Assembly: GCF_001420695.1 (NCBI RefSeq)
Contig: NZ_LJJB01000010.1
Coordinates: 1,675,114 to 1,739,113, forward strand
Length of the DNA stretch: 64,000 nucleotides
Direction: 5' to 3'
DNA from: Brevibacillus choshinensis
Lineage (GTDB): Bacteria; Bacillota; Bacilli; Brevibacillales; Brevibacillaceae
A program made the translations under genes and the position numbers. The notes under the pieces were generated by a model. That model saw only the letters and a program-made list of their open reading frames with translations. It was not told where the DNA came from and made no database searches. This document shows, one piece after another, positions 8,876-18,258 of the stretch (the stretch's first letter is position 1; every line of letters starts with the position of its first letter).

Positions 8876-11800
8876 CTATTGCAGCGTCTTGCGCATATCG
8901 TTTACTTTTGCCCACACTTTTTTGTAAAAACGGTACAACTCTTCACCATTTACGAATTCGTCGCGATCGTATTCCAGATCATTTTTGGTTCCCTGGAAAG
9001 CGGCAGCGATCTCGTCGAGGCTGCTGACCAATGTCGCCGTATCTTCTGCCGATGTCATCGCATCACTGCGTCTCGCCGCCTTGCGATTCAGCAAGGCCAT
9101 CTTTTTGGCTTCGAGGGCGCGGAATTGCTCGTAGAGAGCGTACTCCACATGCTTGTTTACCTTCATCAGATTGACGAACGGGTCCCATGCCTCTTCTTCT
9201 TCATCCTTGTCGTAGACGTAGAGCGCGCCTTTTTTGCAGATCGTTCCGGTATACAGAGCCTCGATAAAGCGAGTCACCAGCTCTTCTTCCCCTTGGATCG
9301 CTCCCACCATTTGCTCCAGCTCGGCGATCTTTTGCTCGATCTCTTCGTATTTGCGCACTTCCTCCTGCATCAGGTGGATCAGCTCTGGGAAACGAATCAA
9401 GTTTTCCTTGGCCATGTCTTCATTGATGCTGCCAAAAATATCGCGAGCGAACTCACGCTCCAAACCATCCTTCATAAAGCCTTTCAGCTCAGATAAGACG
9501 CGCTTGATTTCTCCCGGGCTGAGCTTGGAGCTGTCTTTTGGCAGCTGCTGAGCGTCCATATAAGATGCCAGGTTAAATGGTTTGGTGACGATGCACTCGT
9601 AACGGCTGCTGGTTTTGCTGTCGCTGCCTTTTTCCCGAATGCTGCCAAAGCTCAGCGCGCGATCGAACAGACGACGGACGCCCGCATTGTACGCCTTGAT
9701 CCGGTCGTTTTGGTACGTATCTCCCCACGATTTTTCCGGGATCGGCGAAGGCAAGTACGCCCAGTTGTTCTTTTCTGTCTGCACGAGATGGCGACCGATA
9801 CCCTCACGTTCCAAGATGGTGCGCTCGTAGCTTTCCTCGTACACCTTCAACGGCGTGTAGACGAACAGTGGAATCCCGTTTTTGGTGTTCAGCCAGAAAA
9901 TGCGGTTTTTGACTTCGCTTTCTTTGACCGTAAAGCGGGAACCACTGATTGCCGTATCCTGATAGTTTTTGATCCCTTTTAAAATCGCTGGTGCTTTCAA
10001 TGGCACCGAGACGAAGCCCCAGGACGGGAAGTGCATGTTGCCGAGATTGTTGCTCAAATGGAATACCGGGATCGCCTCTTCATCCAGCTTGCTCGCAATT
10101 TTGCGCTCCACGATGCGGTCCAGCGTCTCGTCCTGACCGTATTTGATCACCAGGAAATCCTCCATGGACTTGGTGATCAGCTCGCCGAATTTCTCCGACA
10201 AGAAGTCTGAGATGGACCTGACGATATCCAGTTCCTGTTCCTTGACCCATTGATCCGAACGTTCCAGCAGTTCGCTGGTGAAGTCCCGAATCAGATCGTC
10301 GGCATCCTTTTGCTCCAGAATGTTGCCGATGACCTTGGCGATATCCGGTACGTTGACGATGTTCCAGTAGTACGTCTTATTGCCGGTGCGATCACTTTCC
10401 TCGCTGCCGTTGATGAGGATGTCGCCGTTCTTTTCAAAGATCTGATTGAGCGTATTCAGCACTTCTGTAAACACGCTATAGATTCGGTTGTTTTCCGCAT
10501 TCAGCAGACGGTGCAGCTCTTCGTAGAACTCGATCATCTGCTCCAGCTTCTCCTGATCAGCCAAGAGCTGGTACTCGTTGATCTTTGCATCGATGTAGAT
10601 ATTTTTCTTTTTCTCCTTGGAAATGAAGGCGCTGCGAGCATCTCCCAGCTTTTCGTGGGCAGTCTCACGCGCACCCTCGATTTCACGCGGGAAGCTCTCC
10701 AGATTCGCTTTGAGACTTTCTACATAAGACAGGATCATCTTCATCAGGCAGAAGCCTTTGTCTGATTGAATTAGACGGGATGCGTAGAAAGGGCCTTGCT
10801 GCGGATGCAAGAATACCCGCTTGATCATATCGCCGAATACCGCGATCAATTCACCCGGCAGCTGCTTCTTGGACTTGATGTACTGCTCTCTCGCCTTGGC
10901 CAGATAGCCTTGCTCCAGCTCGTGGTCGACGCTCACCACCTGCTGGCTGATGACGTTGCTGTAGTTCAGTCGTTCGCTATTTTCATATCCCGGCAACGGC
11001 TCAGGAACTCGCTCCTCAAACTTGCGGGAAATCGAGTCGATATCGATGCCGAGCTTGCGAGCAAATTTCTCTGCATCCTCCTGCGTAGGGGATACCGTGA
11101 ACATTTTCTCCATCTTTTTAAACAGGCGGTATGCCAGATAGGTCGTCATTTCTTCGATCGGCAGCACCGCAGACGAAGCACCGATGACGTTGTACTGGTA
11201 GTTGGCCGCGTACGCTTTCGGCATCTGGTTGATGTTCGTGCGAATGTTGCTGATATAGTCATGGATCGCAAACTCTTCACCCGAACGCTTTTCTTCGCTC
11301 GCCATGAAGTTCGTGATATTCTCCGCCGTCACGTTCATGCAGTAGTCGTAGGCGTTTTCCAGCGCTTTGCCTTCCAGATTGGTGGCGGAAATCAAATGGC
11401 ACAGGTTGAACGGCGGCATTGGCGATTGCACGTTCAACACACTGCCGTATTGCTGACGGAAACGCTCATTGCGCTCGTCCGCATTCATCCAATAGTCCAG
11501 TTCCTTCAGTGCTGCATAGCCGTTTTTCATGATGTAGTCACGTGTATGGGAGCTGAGGCTCTTGTTGGACAGATTCACGTCTGGTGTGAACAAATAGCCC
11601 AGCGTGTTGACCTTGTCCACCCCAGCGCTGCCAAAGTCGCGCTCCAAAATCCCGCGCACGATGTAGGCGATATCGAGGAAACAGCCGCTGCCCGTACCAC
11701 CAGAAAGGCCGCTCAGCAAGAAAACTGTCAATTTTTTGTTGGTGCCTTCGCACAGCATTTTGATCTTTTTCTCGATGGTTTGCACGACCTGCGTGATTTT

Positions 11801-12265
11801 CGTAAACAGGAGCAAGCGACCTGCCTGTCTCACACCCGACGCTCCGCTGATTCCATCCGTGATGGTCAATTCAGGCGAAAGCCACTCTGTGATGTACGGC
11901 TCGAGAATGCTGCGGTTTTGCAGCACGCCCCCAATCTCAGGATTGGAGAGCAGAACAAACTCCGTTACCGGATCTAATCCAATACCTTTGTACTTCTTGT
12001 TGCGGTCATGCTCATTGGTCTCGAATGCGATGAACTCGATATTGTCCGGCTTTTCCTTGCGCTTCTTGGACAGGTGATCCACCGGCAGCTTGAAACGTCG
12101 GTTTACTTGATATTTCAAACGCAAAAGTGCATCGATACCCGTACCGCCCAAACCGATGACGAGCATCGGGTTGTCAATCGTGTCTACCCGAATCTTGTCG
12201 CTGACGATTCCTCCGCCAAGCGATACGTCCAACTGCTGAATATGTTCTCTCACTACTGCTTTCAT
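8876..12265 (-). CDS. Tubulin/FtsZ-like GTPase (Tubulin_2 type)
   Basis: The gene encodes 1129 aa, about three times the length of FtsZ. The N-terminus carries a glycine loop GLGGTG (38-43), and GGTGSG (189-194) matches the tubulin/FtsZ signature that grips the nucleotide phosphates. These are the hallmarks of the prokaryotic Tubulin_2 family. The remaining 700 residues are helical with charged stretches and do not resemble FtsZ. No membrane helix is seen. GGAGTGGATC precedes the ATG. The gene is 13 bp from the secreted vWA gene upstream and 35 bp from the coiled-coil gene downstream. Polymerisation is a family-based expectation; the cellular role is unknown. Confidence 0.8.
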   Translation of the reverse strand: MKAVVREHIQQLDVSLGGGIVSDKIRVDTIDNPMLVIGLGGTGIDALLRLKYQVNRRFKLPVDHLSKKRKEKPDNIEFIAFETNEHDRNKKYKGIGLDPVTEFVLLSNPEIGGVLQNRSILEPYITEWLSPELTITDGISGASGVRQAGRLLLFTKITQVVQTIEKKIKMLCEGTNKKLTVFLLSGLSGGTGSGCFLDIAYIVRGILERDFGSAGVDKVNTLGYLFTPDVNLSNKSLSSHTRDYIMKNGYAALKELDYWMNADERNERFRQQYGSVLNVQSPMPPFNLCHLISATNLEGKALENAYDYCMNVTAENITNFMASEEKRSGEEFAIHDYISNIRTNINQMPKAYAANYQYNVIGASSAVLPIEEMTTYLAYRLFKKMEKMFTVSPTQEDAEKFARKLGIDIDSISRKFEERVPEPLPGYENSERLNYSNVISQQVVSVDHELEQGYLAKAREQYIKSKKQLPGELIAVFGDMIKRVFLHPQQGPFYASRLIQSDKGFCLMKMILSYVESLKANLESFPREIEGARETAHEKLGDARSAFISKEKKKNIYIDAKINEYQLLADQEKLEQMIEFYEELHRLLNAENNRIYSVFTEVLNTLNQIFEKNGDILINGSEESDRTGNKTYYWNIVNVPDIAKVIGNILEQKDADDLIRDFTSELLERSDQWVKEQELDIVRSISDFLSEKFGELITKSMEDFLVIKYGQDETLDRIVERKIASKLDEEAIPVFHLSNNLGNMHFPSWGFVSVPLKAPAILKGIKNYQDTAISGSRFTVKESEVKNRIFWLNTKNGIPLFVYTPLKVYEESYERTILEREGIGRHLVQTEKNNWAYLPSPIPEKSWGDTYQNDRIKAYNAGVRRLFDRALSFGSIREKGSDSKTSSRYECIVTKPFNLASYMDAQQLPKDSSKLSPGEIKRVLSELKGFMKDGLEREFARDIFGSINEDMAKENLIRFPELIHLMQEEVRKYEEIEQKIAELEQMVGAIQGEEELVTRFIEALYTGTICKKGALYVYDKDEEEEAWDPFVNLMKVNKHVEYALYEQFRALEAKKMALLNRKAARRSDAMTSAEDTATLVSSLDEIAAAFQGTKNDLEYDRDEFVNGEELYRFYKKVWAKVNDMRKTLQ

Positions 12266-12278
12266 ATTTGATCCACTC

Positions 12279-14069
12279 CTAGACGATGTAGTCTACAAAA
12301 ACGGACTTATTGACACTCGTTAACGAAATCTTGATGCGATCGTTTTTCTTTAATTCCTTGCCCTGGCTCATATCGAGTACACGGCCAGCCTTTTCGATCC
12401 GACAGGTCGAACGGTTCTCGATAATCAGCGTATCGTTTTTCCCTGGCAGGAAGATGACTTTGTCGGTCTCCTGAAACTCCGGTGCCAGTTGCAGCAGCTG
12501 ATGCAGCTTTACCTTTCCTTTAAAGGCATTGAGCTTTTTGTACTGTGGATTGGATTTGTCACCCGTATCTTCATCCACGATCTCGATGGCCAGCTGTCCC
12601 GCAAAGCCTTTGTTCGCTTTGCGCCAGATGGACAGCGCATAAAGGGCTCCCGCAGCCACGATCAGGAGAATCACTGCTCCACCCGCAACCATCAGCCACG
12701 GAAATGGTTTCTCGTCGGAGTTTGCTCCTGTATTCGGCTGTTGTCCTGTAGTTGTGCCAGCCCCAGCCGCCGAAGAGGCATCGACGACCAGTGGCTGTGT
12801 CTCCCGATAAAAGCTGGTATCCTCTGCTTTGATTTTCAATTCATACTGGTGGTCGGCAGGAATCTTGAAGCTTCCCTCAAAACCGCTGCCCGTATTGGTC
12901 AAAGGCGTTTCGCTCGTTTTCTTATCCGTCTTGTCGCTGATGATCAATGTCCCTTTCATCTGCTTGTACAGATCCGGACTGCTTACTTTCTGACCGTTGC
13001 TCACCAATGCTGCCTTTATCGGAACAACATCCCCCGCGTTTAAGGTCTGAGCTTTGACCGGCTCCATCTCCAGCTGCAGGTCATAGTTGTAAATCATGTT
13101 GATGTCGATCTTTTCCTTCGGCACTCCTTTTACCTGCAGCGACCAGTTGCCCTGCTGTGGCTGGACCATCTTGAGCATCGTGTACGCGTTGGAACGGGAG
13201 AGACGAACGGGATCGGACGGGATCGGCACTTCCTTCCCGGCTGGATCGAATAGTTTCACTTCTACGGTTTTTTGCGACATGATCGAGATGTTCGCTTCCA
13301 GGACGTTCGCATTCGGGATCGTAATCGGTACTTCCTGAATCTGTCCGTTGGAAGTGAAGCTTTTGATCGGTACGACCTTCAGCTTGAGATGATTGGCAAA
13401 GATTTCACTCAAAATCGCAGGCAGCTTGTCCGCCGTGCTCGTTTCGAAAAACTTCCCTTTTGTATCCGCTGCAATTTGCTGGAGCGGCGCCCGGTTCAAC
13501 TGCCCGTCCGCATTCAGGCCAATGGTATAGATCGGATAGCCTTTGCTCTTGGCTGCTTTCACCGCCTCCTGCAGTCGCTTATCCGACTGGGCCTGCGAGC
13601 CTCCCGCCGCTTCATTCAAGTAGTTGTTTCCGTCTGCCAACAGCACGATGATCGGCGCATTGGCTGGATCATGGCCCGCATCGAGAATTTTTACCGCTTC
13701 GGTGACCCCTACGGAAATATCCGTGTAGGCCCCTTTTTGCAGACTGTCGATGAAGGACTTGATATCGTTCTTGTCTTGCTCCGAATTCACTTCGATCAAC
13801 GCTTTCTCGCGCTCAATCTTATCGGTGTAGGATATTACCCCGATCTTGTTCTTCTGGATCGATGTCATGTCCACGAACATTTTCATCGCTTCGTTGCTTA
13901 CCTTGTTTTTATCACTTTGGGTCATGGAATTACTGACGTCCACGACCAGCACGGCATCCATGTTGCTTCCGCTGGTTTGCGCAAAACCAGGTTGTGTACC
14001 CGTCATTACAGAGACCAGCAGCAGTGCTGTACAAAGGACGTATCGACACAACACGCTGAAACGTATCAT
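12279..14069 (-). CDS. Secreted-facing vWA protein with one membrane helix and cytosolic beta domain
   Basis: The gene encodes 596 aa. A signal peptide (about 1-31, ending GFAQ) is followed by a vWA domain with MIDAS DVSNS (44-48) and LADG. Next come beta-sandwich-like extracellular modules (about 230-430), a Thr/Gly-rich linker, one membrane helix (about 460-480) and a cytosolic beta-rich tail of about 114 residues. That tail could be FHA-like but lacks clear motifs. The topology can transmit a signal across the membrane. It is the first gene of the leftward arm, with GGAGG before the ATG, and is divergent from the small membrane gene at 14258. Together with the vWA protein at 5206-6495 it gives the locus two extracellular metal-dependent adhesion domains. 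Confidence 0.8.
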   Translation of the reverse strand: MIRFSVLCRYVLCTALLLVSVMTGTQPGFAQTSGSNMDAVLVVDVSNSMTQSDKNKVSNEAMKMFVDMTSIQKNKIGVISYTDKIEREKALIEVNSEQDKNDIKSFIDSLQKGAYTDISVGVTEAVKILDAGHDPANAPIIVLLADGNNYLNEAAGGSQAQSDKRLQEAVKAAKSKGYPIYTIGLNADGQLNRAPLQQIAADTKGKFFETSTADKLPAILSEIFANHLKLKVVPIKSFTSNGQIQEVPITIPNANVLEANISIMSQKTVEVKLFDPAGKEVPIPSDPVRLSRSNAYTMLKMVQPQQGNWSLQVKGVPKEKIDINMIYNYDLQLEMEPVKAQTLNAGDVVPIKAALVSNGQKVSSPDLYKQMKGTLIISDKTDKKTSETPLTNTGSGFEGSFKIPADHQYELKIKAEDTSFYRETQPLVVDASSAAGAGTTTGQQPNTGANSDEKPFPWLMVAGGAVILLIVAAGALYALSIWRKANKGFAGQLAIEIVDEDTGDKSNPQYKKLNAFKGKVKLHQLLQLAPEFQETDKVIFLPGKNDTLIIENRSTCRIEKAGRVLDMSQGKELKKNDRIKISLTSVNKSVFVDYIV

Positions 14070-14257
14070 TCTTTAGAACCTCCGCTGTGCACAGTATTTG
14101 TGAACTATTGCAAAGAAAGTAAGACTATGACACTATTACCACTATATTCAGGGGTAGCAGTAGCCAAAAAGACATGTATGATTGCCTCTATCACGTAATA
14201 CGATACAACTTCTATCTTTGTTACAGATTTCGACACTATCAATTACGGGAGAAAAAT
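14070..14257. promoter_or_regulatory. Divergent control region between the two arms of the GTPase/tubulin locus
   Basis: These 188 bp must hold the promoters of both arms. No consensus -35/-10 pair stands out on either strand. ACTAT occurs at 14104, 14124, 14132, 14141 and 14235, and GACACTAT occurs twice (14129-14136 and 14232-14239). A shared regulator binding here is possible but unproven. Confidence 0.35.
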
Positions 14258-14407
14258 ATGGTAACCTACTTCCTTCTCGCTGCAGCTTTTGTCCTACTCA
14301 CTGTTCGTTTCGTCAAGCTGCTCCGGTTGAAGCAGCGAAGTCTCTCTGAGGTGGACATGGATCAACATCTCCATGCCTTGCTGAACGAAAAGAGGGAGCG
14401 GCCATGA
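14258..14407 (+). CDS. Small single-helix membrane protein
   Basis: The gene encodes 49 aa from ATG 14258, which has GGGAG about 8 bases upstream. One membrane helix (about 3-20) is followed by a basic patch and a short charged tail. It overlaps the next gene by 4 bases (ATGA). I recognise no family. As first gene of the rightward arm it may be a small subunit or assembly factor of the envelope complex. Confidence that it is real rests on the ribosome site and overlap, not on homology. Confidence 0.6.
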   Translation: MVTYFLLAAAFVLLTVRFVKLLRLKQRSLSEVDMDQHLHALLNEKRERP

Positions 14408-15339
14408 GAAAAAAAATCGGGGTATTATTCAGGAAAACGCGCAAAACAGCATACACCTTTGAACGTCTGCAGGCATGCAAACACTGCCATACGTATCACG
14501 TTTTGTGGGACACGCACTGTGAGGAATGTAGTCGGGAATATCAACCGGTCCGTAAGCTATCTGCCTTGGTGACGCGACGCTACGTTCAGACTCGTTTTTT
14601 GCTGCTCGCCCTTTTTGTCTGTCTAGCTGTCCTCTGTGCGAAAACACTCTCGCAGCTGCTGATTGCCGCTGGCGTCGGCCTCCTGCTGTTCGTCCTGTTT
14701 TTTTGGATGCAAAAAAAATACGGCTCCTATGAAAGAGATGCTCAGTTTCTACCTTTTCTTACCCAAGAACAAGAGGCAATCAAAACAGCCCTCGTGCATC
14801 ATCTCGAGGACGTCGGTGCCGATGTAAAAGCCGAGCGCTTCAAGGATGCCTATGAGAAGACGCGGGAAATCGGGCATTTCATTCATTCGGATACTATCAA
14901 AATACGCAAAATCATGTTCCTCAATCACTTTATCCTGCGCAAGGATATGGAGCTGGAGCTAGAAACGCTCATACCTTCTACTTATGACAAAGATTTCGTC
15001 GAGTATTTGCGCGAAGTGATCAAGGTTCAGCCATCCCTCGTCAAAAAATCGGCGCTGGATTACGTAAGACGCTACAAATCGTATATCCTCCTGCAGGAAA
15101 ACGGCGAACAGCTGATGGGACAAATCGCAGGTGCTGCTCTTCGCATGAAGCCGTACGTCGAGCAGTACCAGGACCTGATCATCGAGTTTATCGACTACAT
15201 CCCACGGGAAAGATTGCTGCGCCTCGCAAAAATGGCCCACACTCATCGCCACGAGGGCTGGGAGCTTCTATACGCAGCGACGAAAAGACGAGTAGATACT
15301 CACTACGCCTTCGATCCTGATTTTGCAGGCATTTTGTAA
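14404..15339 (+). CDS. Zinc-ribbon membrane protein with helical-repeat C-terminus
   Basis: The gene encodes 311 aa. CKHC and CEEC near residues 25-42 form a compact zinc ribbon, the second zinc ribbon in this locus. Two close membrane helices (about 62-100) follow, then about 200 residues of helical, HEAT-like sequence. Both soluble ends should therefore be cytosolic. The family is unknown to me. It overlaps the small membrane gene by 4 bases and ends 16 bp before the start of the SH3b protein, so the three are clearly one unit. It may be a membrane dock for the cytosolic GTPase parts (inference). Confidence 0.65.
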   Translation: MRKKIGVLFRKTRKTAYTFERLQACKHCHTYHVLWDTHCEECSREYQPVRKLSALVTRRYVQTRFLLLALFVCLAVLCAKTLSQLLIAAGVGLLLFVLFFWMQKKYGSYERDAQFLPFLTQEQEAIKTALVHHLEDVGADVKAERFKDAYEKTREIGHFIHSDTIKIRKIMFLNHFILRKDMELELETLIPSTYDKDFVEYLREVIKVQPSLVKKSALDYVRRYKSYILLQENGEQLMGQIAGAALRMKPYVEQYQDLIIEFIDYIPRERLLRLAKMAHTHRHEGWELLYAATKRRVDTHYAFDPDFAGIL

Positions 15340-15355
15340 AGGAGCGAAGAGCCAC

Positions 15356-17047
15356 ATGGTGATCACTTCCTATCAAAAATCGCTCTGGGTCCGTAATCTT
15401 TTCCTAGTAGTCATGGCGGTCGCACTGGTAGCAGTCGCATGGAAGATCAGCTGGAGTATCAAGAAAATCGAGCTGTATGACCAGGCTTTTGCGTATTACG
15501 AAGACGATAATCTGATCTCTGCTGAGCAAACCTTTTCACAGGCAAGCGAATATTCCGCAATCAGTTATGGGGACGTGGAGTGGACAGCCTTCATGTCAGG
15601 GTTAACCTCGATCCGTCTACAGCTAGAATCACTTTCCAGGCAAGCTCATGCTGCCATTGGAGACAGGCAAGAAGAGCAAGTGCTGGAAGCCTATCAACAC
15701 TATCAGTCCTTCAAGCAGGAAACGTTGAAACAGCAAGATAAACAAACCACCTCCTTTTTTCAAGCGATATCTGCACATCTTGCCATAGAAAAGGCTTGGA
15801 GTGACTACTATCTACAAGCTCTGCAGCAAGCGAAGTCGCAGATGCAGTCCCCAAAAGATATGGGAAATGAGTCCTTTATCCATACGCTCGTCCTGATACC
15901 GGATGAGTTTTTTGGAGGAAAGGTAGAAAAGCAAGAAGAGCTGAACAATCTCTTTCAACGCTATGAAACGGCAAAGCTCCGTAAGCTGGCGGTCTCCCTT
16001 TCCTTTGACGATGTCATCACGCGTACGGCGAATAGCATCAAGCTGTACAGACAAGAAGGAATCTCGGCCGGTTGGCTGCAAAAACAGCTCGAACAGTACG
16101 CCAAAAGCGAAATCAATCAAACCATTAAGCAAAAGGATCTACCTGGCTTTGTCGCCATGGCAAAAGCTTATCGGCAGATTAAGGATGTACTCGCTGAGGA
16201 CTCTGACGTTCTCGCTGTGATCGAACGCCATCTGGAGAGCCGAATCAAACAGGCGGAGCAGTATGCCAAGGCGCATCAATTCACAAGAGCCACGGAACTG
16301 TACCAAGAGCTCGGCGGATTGCTGGATACTTCCTCGTTGATCGCTGGAGTGGAGGAGCGCTGGACCGAGTATGATCCTACGCGTCTGTTACTGGTGAAAT
16401 ACCCGGACAAAACGTTCCTTTCTGTTCTAACTGGAAATGGCCACTGGGGAGCCAAGCAATATGCACTCGGCGTGGACGAAAAGGAGCATCGCCTCTACTT
16501 AGCAGCGAAAATGCCCGATGGCGCCAACACCGTGTATATCGAGCAAGTCTTGGATATCGACACGGACTTCAGCGTCATATTATCAAAACTGCAGGACGGA
16601 AAAGATAATCCCGTCATTCTCGTGCAGACCACCGGGAAAGAGCGGGCATACAAGTATCTGGGGCTGATCCCCCATCTATCCCAGTCTTCACTCGAATCGC
16701 GATTCATCGTCGAAGCAGACGATTTGTCCGTGGAGGATACAGCTCGAGTCATCGTAAAAAATGCTGTGGGCAAGGGAGAGAATGAGATCGCTTCGTTCCT
16801 GATGGACGACAAGGGATTGGAATATGAAGAGAAGCTGATTGATCCGGAAAATGGAGAACCAGGTGATGCTGCCACTGAAGTACCTCCATCGATAGATGTA
16901 CATGCAGGTCCCGGCGAAAACTATGAAATCATCGGACAGGTATCACCAGACAGCTCCATCCAGGTCGTAACGGATCTGAACGGCTGGTACCAAATCCAGT
17001 TTGACGGAAAAGAAGGCTGGATTCAGGCTCCGCAGACCTCACCATAA
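15356..17047 (+). CDS. Membrane-anchored extracellular protein with C-terminal SH3b domain
   Basis: The gene encodes 563 aa. A membrane helix near residues 8-32 anchors a long helical, TPR-like extracellular region (about 35-340), then a beta-rich region. The C-terminus is a typical bacterial SH3 domain (about 510-563) with the HAGPGENYEIIGQV pattern and a closing GWIQ. SH3b domains usually contact cell-wall peptides, so this subunit could tie the complex to peptidoglycan. The start is uncertain by a few codons: GGAG is 11 bases from ATG 15356, and GTG 15359 follows directly. Transcription ends at the hairpin 17054-17104. Confidence 0.75.
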   Translation: MVITSYQKSLWVRNLFLVVMAVALVAVAWKISWSIKKIELYDQAFAYYEDDNLISAEQTFSQASEYSAISYGDVEWTAFMSGLTSIRLQLESLSRQAHAAIGDRQEEQVLEAYQHYQSFKQETLKQQDKQTTSFFQAISAHLAIEKAWSDYYLQALQQAKSQMQSPKDMGNESFIHTLVLIPDEFFGGKVEKQEELNNLFQRYETAKLRKLAVSLSFDDVITRTANSIKLYRQEGISAGWLQKQLEQYAKSEINQTIKQKDLPGFVAMAKAYRQIKDVLAEDSDVLAVIERHLESRIKQAEQYAKAHQFTRATELYQELGGLLDTSSLIAGVEERWTEYDPTRLLLVKYPDKTFLSVLTGNGHWGAKQYALGVDEKEHRLYLAAKMPDGANTVYIEQVLDIDTDFSVILSKLQDGKDNPVILVQTTGKERAYKYLGLIPHLSQSSLESRFIVEADDLSVEDTARVIVKNAVGKGENEIASFLMDDKGLEYEEKLIDPENGEPGDAATEVPPSIDVHAGPGENYEIIGQVSPDSSIQVVTDLNGWYQIQFDGKEGWIQAPQTSP

Positions 17048-17053
17048 ACCAAA

Positions 17054-17104
17054 AAGCTTCAGTAGCAAGGAAGGGTAATGACCTCTTCGTTCCTACTGAA
17101 GCTT
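17054..17104. terminator. Bidirectional terminator between convergent genes
   Basis: AAGCTTCAGTAG (17054-17065) pairs perfectly with CTACTGAAGCTT (17093-17104). The right arm doubles as the last codons and stop (AAG CTT CAG TAG) of the leftward lipase gene, so the stem overlaps coding sequence. It serves both the SH3b gene and the lipase gene. Confidence 0.8.
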
Positions 17105-18040
17105 GTATTTTAAGATGGATTCGCTTTTCGTTAAAATATCGAGATGATTGGCTTCCACCACGTACTTCTCTCCGTTCAGAGCAAATACGCTCTCCATCAT
17201 CACGTTTCCATCCCCCATCTTACTGTGAATTGCCCCTACCACTCGCCCGTCGACCCATTTCACAGGGGAAATGGACGGTACAGTTTTCAAGTAATGAACA
17301 GTGCTTTGACCAATACCCGCGATCAGAGTGACTGGAATCCCCCGAGCAAAAATCACATCCATCTGGCTGTTTAATTCATCTACAACCCGGTTTTTAATGA
17401 GCAGATAATCGTATGGAACAAACATCTCCACCCCATCCCTGCTTTCCAGCAAAAAATCACCATACACCCTTGCCGGTACAAGATCGAGCAGGCTGGGAAA
17501 ATTCCTGTGAATGGCCTCGATTTTGTTGCGGGGAAGACCCCGTTCCAAATACGCCAAATACACCGTCATGTACAGCTCCACTACGTTCTTTGTATGGACA
17601 ACTGTGGACGGCAGCTTGCCACCCGACCAATAGCAGTAGCTTACCGGCGACCCCGCATTTGGAGTAGCCAGAATAATCATCTGCGCTACATCACTTTGGT
17701 ACGTATCGCTTTGCACATACGCCCTCGCTACGAGCCCTCCCATGCTATGGCAAATCAGATTCACCACGTTAGAACCAGTGACTTGCTTTGCCCAAGCGAT
17801 CGTCTGCACGAGATATTCAGCCGAATACGCAATGGGTTGTCTCCAATCAAAAAAGGCGACAAACAGTTCTTTCCCCATCCGATAGCCCATACCCTCCAGC
17901 AAGAGAATCATTGGCTCATACGCTGTTTTCGCCAGACCAAAATTCCAATCCCCTGTTCCGGGCACGATTTGGTCGCTCATCGAGCCAAACAAGCCTGGAA
18001 CAAAAACAATGGGTGTCTTTTGCAAGTGAAGGTACGCCAT
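17093..18040 (-). CDS. Alpha/beta-hydrolase, lipase/esterase-like
   Basis: The gene encodes 315 aa from ATG 18040, with GAGAGGA 8 bases upstream. An early FVPGLFGS (about 13-20) is the oxyanion-hole strand of lipases. The nucleophile elbow is CHSMG, with Ser99. The usual first Gly of GxSxG is Cys97, an uncommon but tolerated change seen in some lipase relatives. A late His (in NHLDIL) is the probable catalytic base. No signal peptide is visible, so it may act inside the cell. The fold resembles PGAP1/LipB-type lipases; the substrate is unknown. It is monocistronic and ends in a shared terminator. Confidence 0.75.
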   Translation of the reverse strand: MAYLHLQKTPIVFVPGLFGSMSDQIVPGTGDWNFGLAKTAYEPMILLLEGMGYRMGKELFVAFFDWRQPIAYSAEYLVQTIAWAKQVTGSNVVNLICHSMGGLVARAYVQSDTYQSDVAQMIILATPNAGSPVSYCYWSGGKLPSTVVHTKNVVELYMTVYLAYLERGLPRNKIEAIHRNFPSLLDLVPARVYGDFLLESRDGVEMFVPYDYLLIKNRVVDELNSQMDVIFARGIPVTLIAGIGQSTVHYLKTVPSISPVKWVDGRVVGAIHSKMGDGNVMMESVFALNGEKYVVEANHLDILTKSESILKYKLQ

Positions 18041-18258
18041 TTTCCATTCCTCTCTTTGCATGCATGAAAAGCTCTATGTCTTTGCCTATTCGAGATTGGC
18101 TTGGATGGTTCCGCTTCTATCGTTCACTCTCCTGAAATCTATGAAATTGATACATTTGTCCTGCCTCTCTATCGAAACAAAGCGCTATAATAAACGTCTA
18201 ACGCTTAAGAAGAGTTACCCTTTTTACGGAAATCTATACTTGTCGGAGGATTCGCAAA

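Noticed and set aside
10796-11977. Open frame of 393 codons on the plus strand inside the tubulin-like gene
   Set aside because: It is antisense to the GGTGSG-bearing coding sequence and shows no domain; a shadow frame.
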